Shown: positions 1 to 7,263 of the stretch, piece after piece
Numbering within the stretch: the first letter of the stretch is position 1
How the letters are laid out: each line of letters starts with the position of its first letter
Assembly (NCBI GenBank): GCA_038322235.1
Contig: JBBQFQ010000001.1
Coordinates: forward strand, 186,001-250,000
DNA length: 64,000 bases
From: SZAS-18 sp038322235
Lineage (GTDB): Bacteria > Verrucomicrobiota > Verrucomicrobiia > Chthoniobacterales > SZAS-18
Direction of reading: 5' to 3'
Made by a program: the position numbers and the translations under genes
The notes under the pieces: generated by a model
Seen by the model: the letters and a program-made list of their open reading frames with translations, nothing else
The model's database searches: none
Told to the model about the DNA's origin: nothing

Positions 1-183
1 CGCCCGGCGGAGCAGCTCGCGGGTATGGCAGCCTTCACCTGGTCCAAATTCGACGAAAATCCGCGGCTTCGAGAGGTCAAACCGATCCACGACCTTTTTC
101 GTAACTGCCTTGCTGCTGGGGATAACGGAGGCGACCTGAGCGGGCCGCGCGATGAATCGTTTCAGGAAGGCCAGCGCGCTCAT
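1..183 (-). CDS. SAM-dependent methyltransferase, N-terminal part (runs off the left edge)
   Basis: The gene is cut by the window edge; 61 residues are visible from an ATG at 183 and the frame stays open to base 1. The start MSALAFLKRFIARPAQVAS followed by VIPSSKAV matches the N-terminus of phospholipid N-methyltransferase / rRNA dimethylase-like class I methyltransferases, which begin with a FL..F...P.QV.S..PSS segment. Residues 44-51 (VEFGPGEG) are the glycine-rich SAM-binding motif I. The substrate is not decided by this fragment; phosphatidylethanolamine methylation is the usual role of close relatives. A 7-bp-arm palindrome lies about 20 bases upstream of the start. Confidence 0.7.
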   Translation of the reverse strand, partial: MSALAFLKRFIARPAQVASVIPSSKAVTKKVVDRFDLSKPRIFVEFGPGEGCHTRELLRRA

Positions 184-203
184 TATTCAGAAAGACCGCG
201 AGT

Positions 204-219
204 GTGCCAGAACTGGCAC
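204..219. promoter_or_regulatory. Perfect palindrome upstream of the methyltransferase gene
   Basis: GTGCCAG-AA-CTGGCAC is a 7-bp inverted repeat with a 2-base centre, 20 bases upstream of the minus-strand methyltransferase start. The short centre argues for a dimeric repressor operator rather than an RNA hairpin. No regulator can be assigned from the sequence. Confidence 0.3.
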
Positions 220-439
220 CCTTGTCTAGCGACGATGCCGCGCGATGCCGCGGAAACTCTGCGGTCCATCCGGACCCCTCGGAGTGGCGTTTGCGGCCTC
301 CGGCGGACCGGATTCAAGTCGCTCCTCTCGTCGGCGCGAAGGCGGGCATTCTCCCGATCCGCTGCCCTTCCGCTGCCATCCAACCCTGAAAGTCGCGACG
401 AATAGCGGTTATGACCGCCGACATACGTCGGGCCATCCG

Positions 440-661
440 ATGATCCCCACTGAGCAAGACCTCGAGCGAGCCGGCGCCATCTTGAGCCGGGATATTGGCA
501 TTGAGATCATCAATGCCGTCTATTCCAGCGGGCACATCACCCGCGCCGACATGGAACGGGTCATCGACCTTCGCTTGCAGGAGGTGCTGCACGCCCTCGT
601 CCGCCTGCGGTGCCCCAGCTCGCGCTCCGCCCAACGCCAGCTCGCCGTCCTGGAAGCGTGA
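440..661 (+). CDS. Small hypothetical protein (73 aa)
   Basis: An ORF starting MIPTEQDLERAG and containing an amphipathic helical stretch (IGIEIINAVYSSGHITRADMERVIDLR, residues about 18-45). The composition is protein-like (acidic/basic/hydrophobic alternation), unlike the arginine-rich shadow frames around it. I do not recognise a family. Its last ten codons lie inside dispersed repeat copy 1 (632-731), so the C-terminus may be shaped by that repeat. It lies between the divergently oriented methyltransferase start and a YD-repeat remnant. Confidence 0.4.
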   Translation: MIPTEQDLERAGAILSRDIGIEIINAVYSSGHITRADMERVIDLRLQEVLHALVRLRCPSSRSAQRQLAVLEA

Positions 662-731
662 CCGACGGTCCGGCGCCTCCGCGGCGGGAGAGAAGCCCCG
701 GGCGATGATCTGGGATCAGGATGACGTCATC
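632..731 (+). repeat. Dispersed repeat, copy 1
   Basis: This stretch aligns imperfectly with 1525-1648 in the same orientation. Shared blocks are AACGCCAGCTCGCC near the left end, a GGTNNGGCGNNTC block in the middle and GATCTGGRATCAGG followed by GACGTCATC at the right end. The two copies bracket the YD-repeat remnant and the 21-bp array. No transposase or terminal inverted repeats are visible, so its class is unknown. Confidence 0.5.
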
Positions 732-1083
732 CGTCATCAGGCAAAATCGGTATTTTGATGAGAATAATCGGGTCTCGGCCGTGCAGACCGGCTGGGTCTG
801 CTCACCCACCAATGTTTGGACCTACGGCGCGGACGGGGAGACCCACAGCGTTGGTTACGACGCGAACGGCAACAAGCTCAGCGTGACCGACCACTGGGCC
901 GAGTCACGACGATGGGGGTACGACAATCGGAATCGCGCGACGCGCGTGACCGATCCGTTGAACCAGTCGACGTCCACCGCCTATGACGTCGCGAACAACA
1001 AGACGCAGGTGACGCTGTGGGCGCGAATCACGACCCCTTCCCGCCCCGCAAACCCCAGCACGCTCGCTCCCGCGCCGACTTGA
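721..1083 (+). pseudogene. YD/RHS-repeat protein remnant
   Basis: The 120-residue frame carries a run of YD-type repeats (GYDANGNKLSVTDHW, GYDNRNRATRVTDP, AYDVANNKTQVT, residues about 40-100), the hallmark of RHS/YD polymorphic proteins that normally exceed 1000 residues. Here only two to three repeats survive; there is no signal peptide, no core hyperconserved domain and no toxin tip. The apparent ATG at 721 lies in the dispersed repeat, so it is probably not an authentic start. The fragment is best read as the leftover of a larger RHS gene removed by recombination. Function is unlikely. Confidence 0.6.
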
Positions 1084-1190
1084 GGACGCTGCCGCCCCGC
1101 CCCACGCCATTCTATGCTCCTCGCTCAGACCGAATCCGCGCGAGCCTAGCCTCAACTGCCGTTTTCACGATTAAGGGCACCCGCCAATAG

Positions 1191-1463
1191 CGGCAGCGTT
1201 CCCGCAAAGAGCGCCAGCGTTCTCGCGAAAAGCGCCAGCGTTCTCGCAAAAAGCGGGAACGATCTCGCAAAAAGCGGGAACGTTCTCACAAAGAGCGGGA
1301 ACGTTCTCACAAAAAGCGGGAACGATCTCACAAAAAGCGGGAACGATCTCACAAAAAGCGGGAACGTTCTCGCAAAAAGCGGGAGCGTTCTCGCAAAAAG
1401 CGGGAGCGTTCTCGCAAAAAGCGGGAGCATTCTCGCAAAAAGCGGGAGCGTCCTCGCAAAAAG
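1191..1463. repeat. 21-bp tandem array (13 units)
   Basis: Thirteen contiguous 21-bp units of consensus CGGGARCGTTCTCRCAAAAAG, followed by one degenerate unit (1464-1484). Units differ by one to three substitutions with no indels, so the period is kept exactly. Because 21 is a multiple of three, every frame is open through the array (RERSRKK on plus, PLFARTL on minus), but no credible start precedes it and a TAG directly abuts it on the plus strand. There are no spacers, so it is not CRISPR. The stretch 1084-1728 holds nothing else except repeat copy 2 and a terminator. Confidence 0.9.
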
Positions 1464-1524
1464 CGCCGTCCTTCTCGCGTTCGGCCGCGCCTGTTACGCA
1501 AGATAGAGGCGCCTCCGCCCCCCC

Positions 1525-1648
1525 GAACGCCAGCTCGCCCTCCCCTCGATGCCTGACGGGTGGTTTGGCGGTGCCTCGTCGCCCTCGCGTGCTTCAACGG
1601 CGTGGCAAAGACCCCGCGAGAGGATCTGGAATCAGGCCGACGTCATCG
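1525..1648 (+). repeat. Dispersed repeat, copy 2
   Basis: This is the second copy of the element at 632-731, same orientation, about 125 bp because of small insertions in its middle. Identity is best at the two ends (AACGCCAGCTCGCC and GATCTGGAATCAGG...GACGTCATC). It sits between the 21-bp array and the transaldolase terminator. Confidence 0.5.
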
Positions 1649-1670
1649 GGGAAAAGCCGCCGCATCGACG

Positions 1671-1702
1671 CAAAAACGGCCGATCGGTTTCCCGATCGGC
1701 CG
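1671..1702 (-). terminator. Rho-independent terminator of tal
   Basis: A perfect 11-bp stem (CGGCCGATCGG / CCGATCGGCCG) with a TTTC-length loop spans 1677-1702. Read on the minus strand it is followed by TTTTTG, 27 bases beyond the tal stop codon. The T-run is only on the minus-strand side, which assigns it to tal. Confidence 0.85.
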
Positions 1703-1728
1703 GTAGCGTGAGCGCTCGAGCACCCGGA

Positions 1729-2691
1729 TCAACCGGCGGCGAGCAGCTCGGCGATCTTTTTATCGAGTTTCACGGAGTCGGCCGCGAACAGGCGGATGCC
1801 TTCCGAGGTCTTTTCCGTCGCCATGGCGTCTTCGTTAAACGTCCAGCGGAAGCTCTTTTCGTCAGTCGCCACGCGATCGATCTTCATCGCCTGCGCTTTC
1901 TCGGGCGAGAGCTTGCGGGTCACGGTCTCGGTCGACTTCTGAAGCTCTGCGAGCAGCTTCGGGCTGATGGTGAGCAGGTCGCAGCCCGCGAGTTCGGTGA
2001 TTTCGCCGGTGTTGCGGAAGGAGGCGCCCATCACTTCCATGGGATAGCCGAATTTCTTCAGGTAGTTGTAGATCTTCGACGTGGAAAGCACGCCGGGATC
2101 TTCATCGGAATGGTAATCTTTTCCGCTCAGCTTCTTGTGCCAGTCCATGATGCGACCGACGAACGGCGAGATAAGCTGCACCTTCGCCTCGGCGCAGGCC
2201 GCGGCCTGGACCACGGAGAACATCAGGGTCAGATTCGTGCGGATGCCATCCTTCTGCAGCACTTCGGCGGCGCGGATGCCTTCCCACGTGGCCGCGATCT
2301 TGATCAGCACGCGCTCACGCTCGATGCCTTGCTCCTTGTAGCCCGCGATCAACTCGCGCCCTTTCTTGATCAGCGCTTCGGCATCAAAAGACAACCGGGC
2401 GTCCGTCTCGGTGGAGACCCGGCCGGGGACGATTTTCAGAATCTCGACGCCGAAATTGATGAGAATCTTGTCGGTGATTTTATCGATCAGGGCTGCTCCC
2501 GTGAGGGCCGAGCCGCGCAGATCGCGGACCGCGTGATCGAGGATGTCGTGGTAGCGCTCGATGTTGGCCGCGGCCAGAATGAGGCTGGGATTGGTGGTCG
2601 CGTCTTGCGGGGCGAATTCCTTGATGGAAGCGAAGTCGCCACTGTCGGCGACGACCTTGGTGAACTGTTTGAGTTGTTCGAGTTGATTCAT
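1729..2691 (-). CDS. tal: Transaldolase
   Basis: The 320-residue protein is a class I, TalB-type transaldolase that moves a dihydroxyacetone unit between sedoheptulose-7-P and glyceraldehyde-3-P in the non-oxidative pentose phosphate pathway in the cytoplasm. It starts MNQLEQLKQF like the TalB family, carries the DATTNPSLIL motif (residues 30-39) and the Schiff-base lysine K131 in RVLIKIAATWEGIRAAE, and has the family's usual length (about 317). It is monocistronic: the next upstream gene lies nearly 700 bp away on the other strand, and a clear terminator follows. A long plus-strand ORF antisense to it is a coding shadow. Confidence 0.97.
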   Translation of the reverse strand: MNQLEQLKQFTKVVADSGDFASIKEFAPQDATTNPSLILAAANIERYHDILDHAVRDLRGSALTGAALIDKITDKILINFGVEILKIVPGRVSTETDARLSFDAEALIKKGRELIAGYKEQGIERERVLIKIAATWEGIRAAEVLQKDGIRTNLTLMFSVVQAAACAEAKVQLISPFVGRIMDWHKKLSGKDYHSDEDPGVLSTSKIYNYLKKFGYPMEVMGASFRNTGEITELAGCDLLTISPKLLAELQKSTETVTRKLSPEKAQAMKIDRVATDEKSFRWTFNEDAMATEKTSEGIRLFAADSVKLDKKIAELLAAG

Positions 2692-3389
2692 GGGAGATTG
2701 GGGCTGGAAACGGACTGGGCAGGGGATCGTGGCGGAAACCCGGGCGCGAGAAAACTAAATACTTCGCGACACGCGGAATTTCGCCGCCGGCGACCTGGTG
2801 TGCGTCAGCCCCCGCGGGAATCCGCCAACGGCATTCGCCGCGAGGGGGCAGGGGAAAGCGAAACGAGGGTCGCGGATCATTGAAAAGGGACGCGGAGCGG
2901 CATTTACGGCGCACGGCGCCCGGGGTGGCTCGAGCCCGCGCTGGAACAGATGCGCTCGCACTTCGCAAGCCGCGCCCGAAAGGGTGCGGCCGCGAAGAAG
3001 GCGGCGCAGGCCGCTGCGCCGGCGGGACCTCCCGCTGCCGCGGGAACGCCCGCGGTCACGAAGGCGCTCCCAGCGGGGGCAATGGAAGGGTCAGTGTTGG
3101 ACATGGGTTTGGAAGGATTGGGTGGAATCGGATTCAGGCAGTCAACGATCGACCCTGCAGGCTTTGGACAACGATCGGCCCATTTTCCGCCGATCGCTTT
3201 TGTCGCGAACGGGGCGTCCGGAATCCAACCCGGCCGCGAAGAGCGTTTTATGTCTCAGTAACGCCATTTTCCGCTCGACGGTCGGGGCGGAACGAGGCGT
3301 GCTGTGGGTATCAGTCTTTATGGTTACACGCGGTTTTTGCTTTCGGCTTTATGACTGATAGCATCCACTTGGCTTCTGAAATCCACCCC

Positions 3390-4004
3390 ATGGCGCCCCG
3401 GCCCCCGAAACGCACGAAACGTGCAGCTGTCCCTCCGAGCGAGCCTGTTCCCCTGCCTAATCACGAGTTACTGACGGTGAAGGAGACGAGCGCGTACCTG
3501 CGCATCCCACTCCCGACCGTCTATTACCTCGTGCAGCGCGGGCAACTCCCGGCGATTCAGATCGGCGGCCGCTGGCGGATCAAAAAATCCTCGCTCGACC
3601 GCGATGTCTTGCGCACCGAGGGCGCAGGGCAACCCACGGCGCTGGTGGTGGATGACGACCCCGCTCTCCAAGAGATCTTCAAAACCTACCTGCGGAAGGC
3701 TGGACTCAGCCGGGTGGTGGTCGGCACGGCCAAGGAGGCGCTGAATGCGCTCGCGAAGCAGAAGTTCGATCTGCTCTTTCTCGATCTGAACCTGCCGGAT
3801 GAAGCGGGAGACGTGGTCTACTTCCACGCCCGGAAGGCGGATCCGGATCTCCCGATCGTCATTATCACCGGGTATCCAGACAGCGAGGTGCTCAATCGCA
3901 TCAGCTCGGCCGGTCCGGTGACGGTTCTGCAAAAGCCGCTCAAGATCGAGCATCTCAATCAGACGATCCGCTTCCACGGCCACAAGGGCGGCGAGCGAGG
4001 ATAG
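3390..4004 (+). CDS. Excisionase-type HTH fused to a response-regulator receiver domain
   Basis: The 204-residue protein has, in order, a basic N-terminal tail, a MerR/excisionase-like helix-turn-helix (residues 27-72: LLTVKETSAYLRIP...RGQLPAIQIGGRWRI) and a CheY-like receiver (83-200) with acidic pair D88/D89, phospho-acceptor D132 in LLFLDLNLP and the conserved lysine in VLQKPLK. It should be a two-component response regulator that binds DNA, with the unusual order DNA-binding first, receiver last. No histidine kinase is adjacent, so the partner is unknown. An in-frame ATG at 3351 is an alternative start; neither has a clear ribosome binding site. The 698-bp stretch upstream to tal holds no supportable gene. 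Confidence 0.88.
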   Translation: MAPRPPKRTKRAAVPPSEPVPLPNHELLTVKETSAYLRIPLPTVYYLVQRGQLPAIQIGGRWRIKKSSLDRDVLRTEGAGQPTALVVDDDPALQEIFKTYLRKAGLSRVVVGTAKEALNALAKQKFDLLFLDLNLPDEAGDVVYFHARKADPDLPIVIITGYPDSEVLNRISSAGPVTVLQKPLKIEHLNQTIRFHGHKGGERG

Positions 4005-4214
4005 GTGGTCTGACCCACGTGAGCCGGTGAAGGGGAGAGCGGCAGCCCTCTGCCGCGTTGGCGGGCGACGATCGGCTCCCGCCGACACCGGGCAAGGCAG
4101 CGGGACACGCGCGTCCCGCTGAATTAGACGTCTGGCGGGCGAGCGGCCCCCTGATCCCCAAGAAAGCGACAGAGGTCAGCCGCTCTCCAGATCACCGAAC
4201 CGTCCACCCGCCTC

Positions 4215-4979
4215 TCACGCAGGCAAAACGGGGCGATTGATGTCCTTATAGTAGATGTAGGACGCGTGAACCTTGCCCGTGGCCGCGAACCATTGGGGGC
4301 AATACGGGGCCATCCAGATGACGTCGCCGGCGGTGACCGGGTACCAGTCGTTCTCCAGCCGATAGATTCCTTCGCCCGCGAGCATGAGGAGACCGTGCTC
4401 CATGATGTGGGTCTCGACGAACGGGAGGCGGGCACCGGGCTTGTAGCGAAAAATGTTGATCGCCATGTCGAACTCCGCGCGGTCGGGGAGCAGCACCTGA
4501 AGCATCGCATCGGGGTCGCCGAGGAAAGGCGTGCCGGGGACTTCCTGTTCTCGCCAGATGAAGACGCCGGGGAGATCCACCCCTTCCCTTGGCTCGTACA
4601 TTTTTTCGAAGATGACGACCCTGGCGGGATGCCCGCCGGCCGCGCGCAGCGTCCAGACCGTATTTGGCGGGAGATAGACGTACCCGCCGACACGGAGGGT
4701 GTTCTTCGCCTGCGACTGACCGAGGAAGAGATCGACCGCGCCTTCGAGCACGTACACAAAGCTCTGGCGTTCGCTGGTATCGCCGGTGCCCTCCCCCTGG
4801 CCGCCGAGTTCGATGAGAAACTGCGTCAGGCGGGCGCCCATCGCGGGGGAAATGAGGACGATGCAACGGGAGTCCTTCCAGCCCGGGAGATTGCTCGCGA
4901 CGTGACCGGCGGGATCGATGAGCGCATGGCGCATCTTCAGGGACGTGCGGGTCTCGGCGGCAAGCGGTTGGGAAGACAT
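4215..4979 (-). CDS. allE: (S)-ureidoglycine aminohydrolase
   Basis: The 254-residue bicupin matches AllE/YlbA: two cupin halves (about 60-130 and 170-245), with GYVYLPPNTVWTL in the first and FVETHIMEHGLLML plus GDVIWMAPYCPQWF in the second, where His/Glu/Gln residues bind Mn. It hydrolyses ureidoglycine, released from allantoate by AllC, to ureidoglycolate and ammonia. The rest of the pathway (uraD, hiuH, allC, allB) lies about 45 kb away in this window. It is divergent from the radical SAM gene with a 164-bp gap. An in-frame ORF extends upstream to 5162 but that part is not cupin-like, so the ATG at 4979 (MSSQPLAAETRTSLK) is taken. Confidence 0.9.
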   Translation of the reverse strand: MSSQPLAAETRTSLKMRHALIDPAGHVASNLPGWKDSRCIVLISPAMGARLTQFLIELGGQGEGTGDTSERQSFVYVLEGAVDLFLGQSQAKNTLRVGGYVYLPPNTVWTLRAAGGHPARVVIFEKMYEPREGVDLPGVFIWREQEVPGTPFLGDPDAMLQVLLPDRAEFDMAINIFRYKPGARLPFVETHIMEHGLLMLAGEGIYRLENDWYPVTAGDVIWMAPYCPQWFAATGKVHASYIYYKDINRPVLPA

Positions 4980-5143
4980 GAGGCGGGAGTGGGTTCGACA
5001 GTTCTCGCGGCACGAGCGGTGCCGCGCAATCTGATTCCATCCTCCGGCGGCATCTGACCGAGGCTTCAAATCGTATTGCATCGGCCAAAGCCCGGCCGAT
5101 ACAGTCGCAGAGCGGCCAGGGGGTCGCACCATCATTTTACGCC

Positions 5144-6691
5144 ATGAGTACCGTCGCATCATCTGACACGCTTCTTCACCCGGCTCTCGCCAAGGAGACC
5201 CAGGCTGCGCCGGTCGCGCCCGTGTCGCAGCCGAAGCCGACCAAATGGTCGGCTCGCTGGCAGGCGTTTCTCCATCCGATCGCGGGGGAGAAGAACGACC
5301 TTTTGAAGAAGCGGTGGGAGTCGCTGCCGCCGGAACTGAAGATGCCGAACCAGATCTCCGGCCAGCATCTGACCCACTGCGGCTTCACGCTGGGAGCGAG
5401 CTATTGCTCATTCCATTGCACGCACTGTTATCTCCCGAAGAACGCGAACCAGGTCCCCATTCCTTCGCTCGCGCAGATGAAGGAGCAGATCGATGCGAAC
5501 CGCCGCTTTCAGGGCCCGGGCGGCGGCTTGCAGATCACCGGCGGCGATGTCGCGGACGCCTACTGGCGCAGCGGGCGGCAGGATGAGCTCGTGGAAATCG
5601 TGCGCTACGCCACGAGCACGGGCGTGGTGCCCATGCTGATGACCCACGGCCAGACGCTGATCGAGCATCCGGAATTTCTCGAGAAGCTCATGGTGGAAGG
5701 TGGCCTCAAGCAGGTCGCCGTGCACATCGACATGACCCAGGCCGGGCGGCACGGATATCCGATCGGCCGGGTGAAGAGCGAGGCAGACCTGCATCCGATT
5801 CGTGAAGCCTTCACGCAGCTCGCCCTGATGCTGCGGGAGAAGACCGGCCAGACGCTCGAGTTTGCGCACAACGTCACGGTCACCGAGCGGAACATCGAAT
5901 TCATCCCGCAGATCGTGGGCTGGATGCTGGAAAAGCCGGAGCGCAGCCACATCTGGCGCATGCTGAGCTTCCAGCCGGAGGCGGACACGGGCCGCACGCT
6001 TTTTTCGAAAAACCCGGTCACGCCGACGCGCGTTTGGGAAAAGCTGTGCGAAGGCGCGGGACATCCGCTGGAGAAGGATGCGACGGTCTTTGGGCATCCC
6101 GACTGCAACTCCTGGGCTCCGCTGCTCATCTCCCGTTCGACCGGGGGCTCGTTCCCGTTGGTCCCGCGGGACGACCCCGGTTTCAAGGGCATCCTCGCCG
6201 ATTTTCTGCGCAACGTGGGCGGCCTCTCGCTGGTGACCGACGATCATCGCACCGCGCCGTATCGCCTGGCCGGCGTGCTCGTGCAGAATCCGCTCCTCGC
6301 CCTTCGGGTGCTCTTCCACGCGACCCGGCTCGTCGTGACAGGTAAGATCCCCTGGCCCTTCGTGAAGGATCTGTGGAAGGGAAACGTTCACGTCCTGAAC
6401 GTGGGCATGCACAATTTCATGGACGCGGAAATGGTCCGCAATGCGGACAACGACCCGGTCGTGCGGGCGCGGCTCGATGCGTGCGTCTTCAAAGGCGCGG
6501 TGAAGAATGATCTGACCGGCGAGTATGAGGAGGTCCCCATGTGCTCGATGAATCAGCAGAAATGGAGCGAGGTCTACGAGCGCCGGCTGGCTGATCCAAA
6601 GCTGCTGGTCGAGCCGCAGGTCCATCAGCCCGCCGCGCCGCCCCCTCCTCCCGCCAAGCGCGAGACGAGCGCAGTGGTCGTGCCCGCGTGA
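5144..6691 (+). CDS. Radical SAM domain protein of unknown function
   Basis: The 515-residue protein carries the CX3CX2C iron-sulfur motif CSFHCTHC (about residues 88-95) in a region that reads GASYCSFHCTHCYLP, followed by the glycine-rich SAM-contact segment LQITGGDVADAYW. It therefore should cleave SAM reductively to generate a 5'-deoxyadenosyl radical. Additional cysteines near residue 323 (GHPDCNSWAPL), 453 and 477 could bind an auxiliary cluster. The last 25 residues are a Pro/Ala-rich tail. A hydrophobic segment near residues 380-400 hints at membrane association. Its stop overlaps a small secreted-protein gene by four bases (GTGA), so the two are translationally coupled. The substrate is not deducible. 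Confidence 0.85.
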   Translation: MSTVASSDTLLHPALAKETQAAPVAPVSQPKPTKWSARWQAFLHPIAGEKNDLLKKRWESLPPELKMPNQISGQHLTHCGFTLGASYCSFHCTHCYLPKNANQVPIPSLAQMKEQIDANRRFQGPGGGLQITGGDVADAYWRSGRQDELVEIVRYATSTGVVPMLMTHGQTLIEHPEFLEKLMVEGGLKQVAVHIDMTQAGRHGYPIGRVKSEADLHPIREAFTQLALMLREKTGQTLEFAHNVTVTERNIEFIPQIVGWMLEKPERSHIWRMLSFQPEADTGRTLFSKNPVTPTRVWEKLCEGAGHPLEKDATVFGHPDCNSWAPLLISRSTGGSFPLVPRDDPGFKGILADFLRNVGGLSLVTDDHRTAPYRLAGVLVQNPLLALRVLFHATRLVVTGKIPWPFVKDLWKGNVHVLNVGMHNFMDAEMVRNADNDPVVRARLDACVFKGAVKNDLTGEYEEVPMCSMNQQKWSEVYERRLADPKLLVEPQVHQPAAPPPPPAKRETSAVVVPA

Positions 6692-7236
6692 ACCATTTCA
6701 TCCAGACGATGTCCCGTTTCCTCGCCGTTCTCGCGCTGGTTTTCGCCTTTGCGCCCGTGCCGGTCGCCCGGGCGGGTGGCCCGAGCGATGGGGAGATGAT
6801 CGCGAAGTTCCGCGAGCGGAAGGCGGACTTCGAAAAACTGCGGACGTATCTGGTCAAGACCAAAGCCAAGGTCTTCGGCCCTGGCTACGGCGAATACTCG
6901 GACCTGAAGAAGAGCCTGGGCGTGAAGAAATTCTACGTCACGGATCGCGGCCAGACGGCGTATCGCTTTCCGACGTACCTGCAGCCACCCTGGACCCAGT
7001 TTCTCCCTGGGATGAGCAAAGGCTACGCGTGGCTGCCGCCGACCGCGAATTTTCCGAACTACGAGGGGGCGATCTACATGATCGATCCCACCGAGCCGAA
7101 GACCGAGTGGAGTCTCGCCCCGAGTCTTGATGCCTTCAGCCCCTCTGGAAACAAGCGCTACACGATCGTCCTCAAACGGATCGAAGGGGACTGGTATCTC
7201 TATGCGGACAACAATCCCTACCGGCATTCCTGGTAA
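6688..7236 (+). CDS. Secreted hypothetical protein coupled to the radical SAM gene
   Basis: A 182-residue protein from a GTG overlapping the radical SAM stop codon (GTGA); an ATG at 6709 gives MSRFLAVLALVFAFAPVPVARA, a clear Sec signal peptide with an AxA cleavage site, and may be the true start. The mature part is about 150 residues, rich in Tyr, Lys and Pro, with no cysteine and no recognised domain (YVTDRGQTAYRFPTYLQPPW, YLYADNNPYRHSW). The overlap implies co-expression with the radical SAM enzyme, but whether they act together is unknown. Confidence 0.75.
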   Translation: MNHFIQTMSRFLAVLALVFAFAPVPVARAGGPSDGEMIAKFRERKADFEKLRTYLVKTKAKVFGPGYGEYSDLKKSLGVKKFYVTDRGQTAYRFPTYLQPPWTQFLPGMSKGYAWLPPTANFPNYEGAIYMIDPTEPKTEWSLAPSLDAFSPSGNKRYTIVLKRIEGDWYLYADNNPYRHSW

Positions 7237-7263
7237 CAGCGGAGGGAGCGCGAGCGCTCCCCA

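Noticed and set aside
204..235. Sigma-54 promoter suggested by CTGGCACCCTTGTCT
   Set aside because: The -24/-12 spacing does not fit, and the TGGCAC is explained by the palindrome.
1191..1463. CRISPR array
   Set aside because: The 21-bp units are directly contiguous with no spacers and no cas gene is in the window; the same applies to 48244-48620.
1549..2883. 444-residue plus-strand ORF opposite transaldolase
   Set aside because: It is the antisense frame of a well-conserved gene; it has no family features and its codons mirror the tal sequence.
2904..3261. Alanine-rich ORFs on both strands between tal and the HTH-receiver gene
   Set aside because: Low complexity, overlapping each other on opposite strands, and containing a CCGCGGG-AACG-CCCGCGG hairpin; neither has a recognisable domain. 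I see nothing supportable in 2692-3350.
7244..7261. Hairpin GGGAGCG-CGAG-CGCTCCC between converging genes as a terminator
   Set aside because: No T-tract on either strand; left as a plain inverted repeat.
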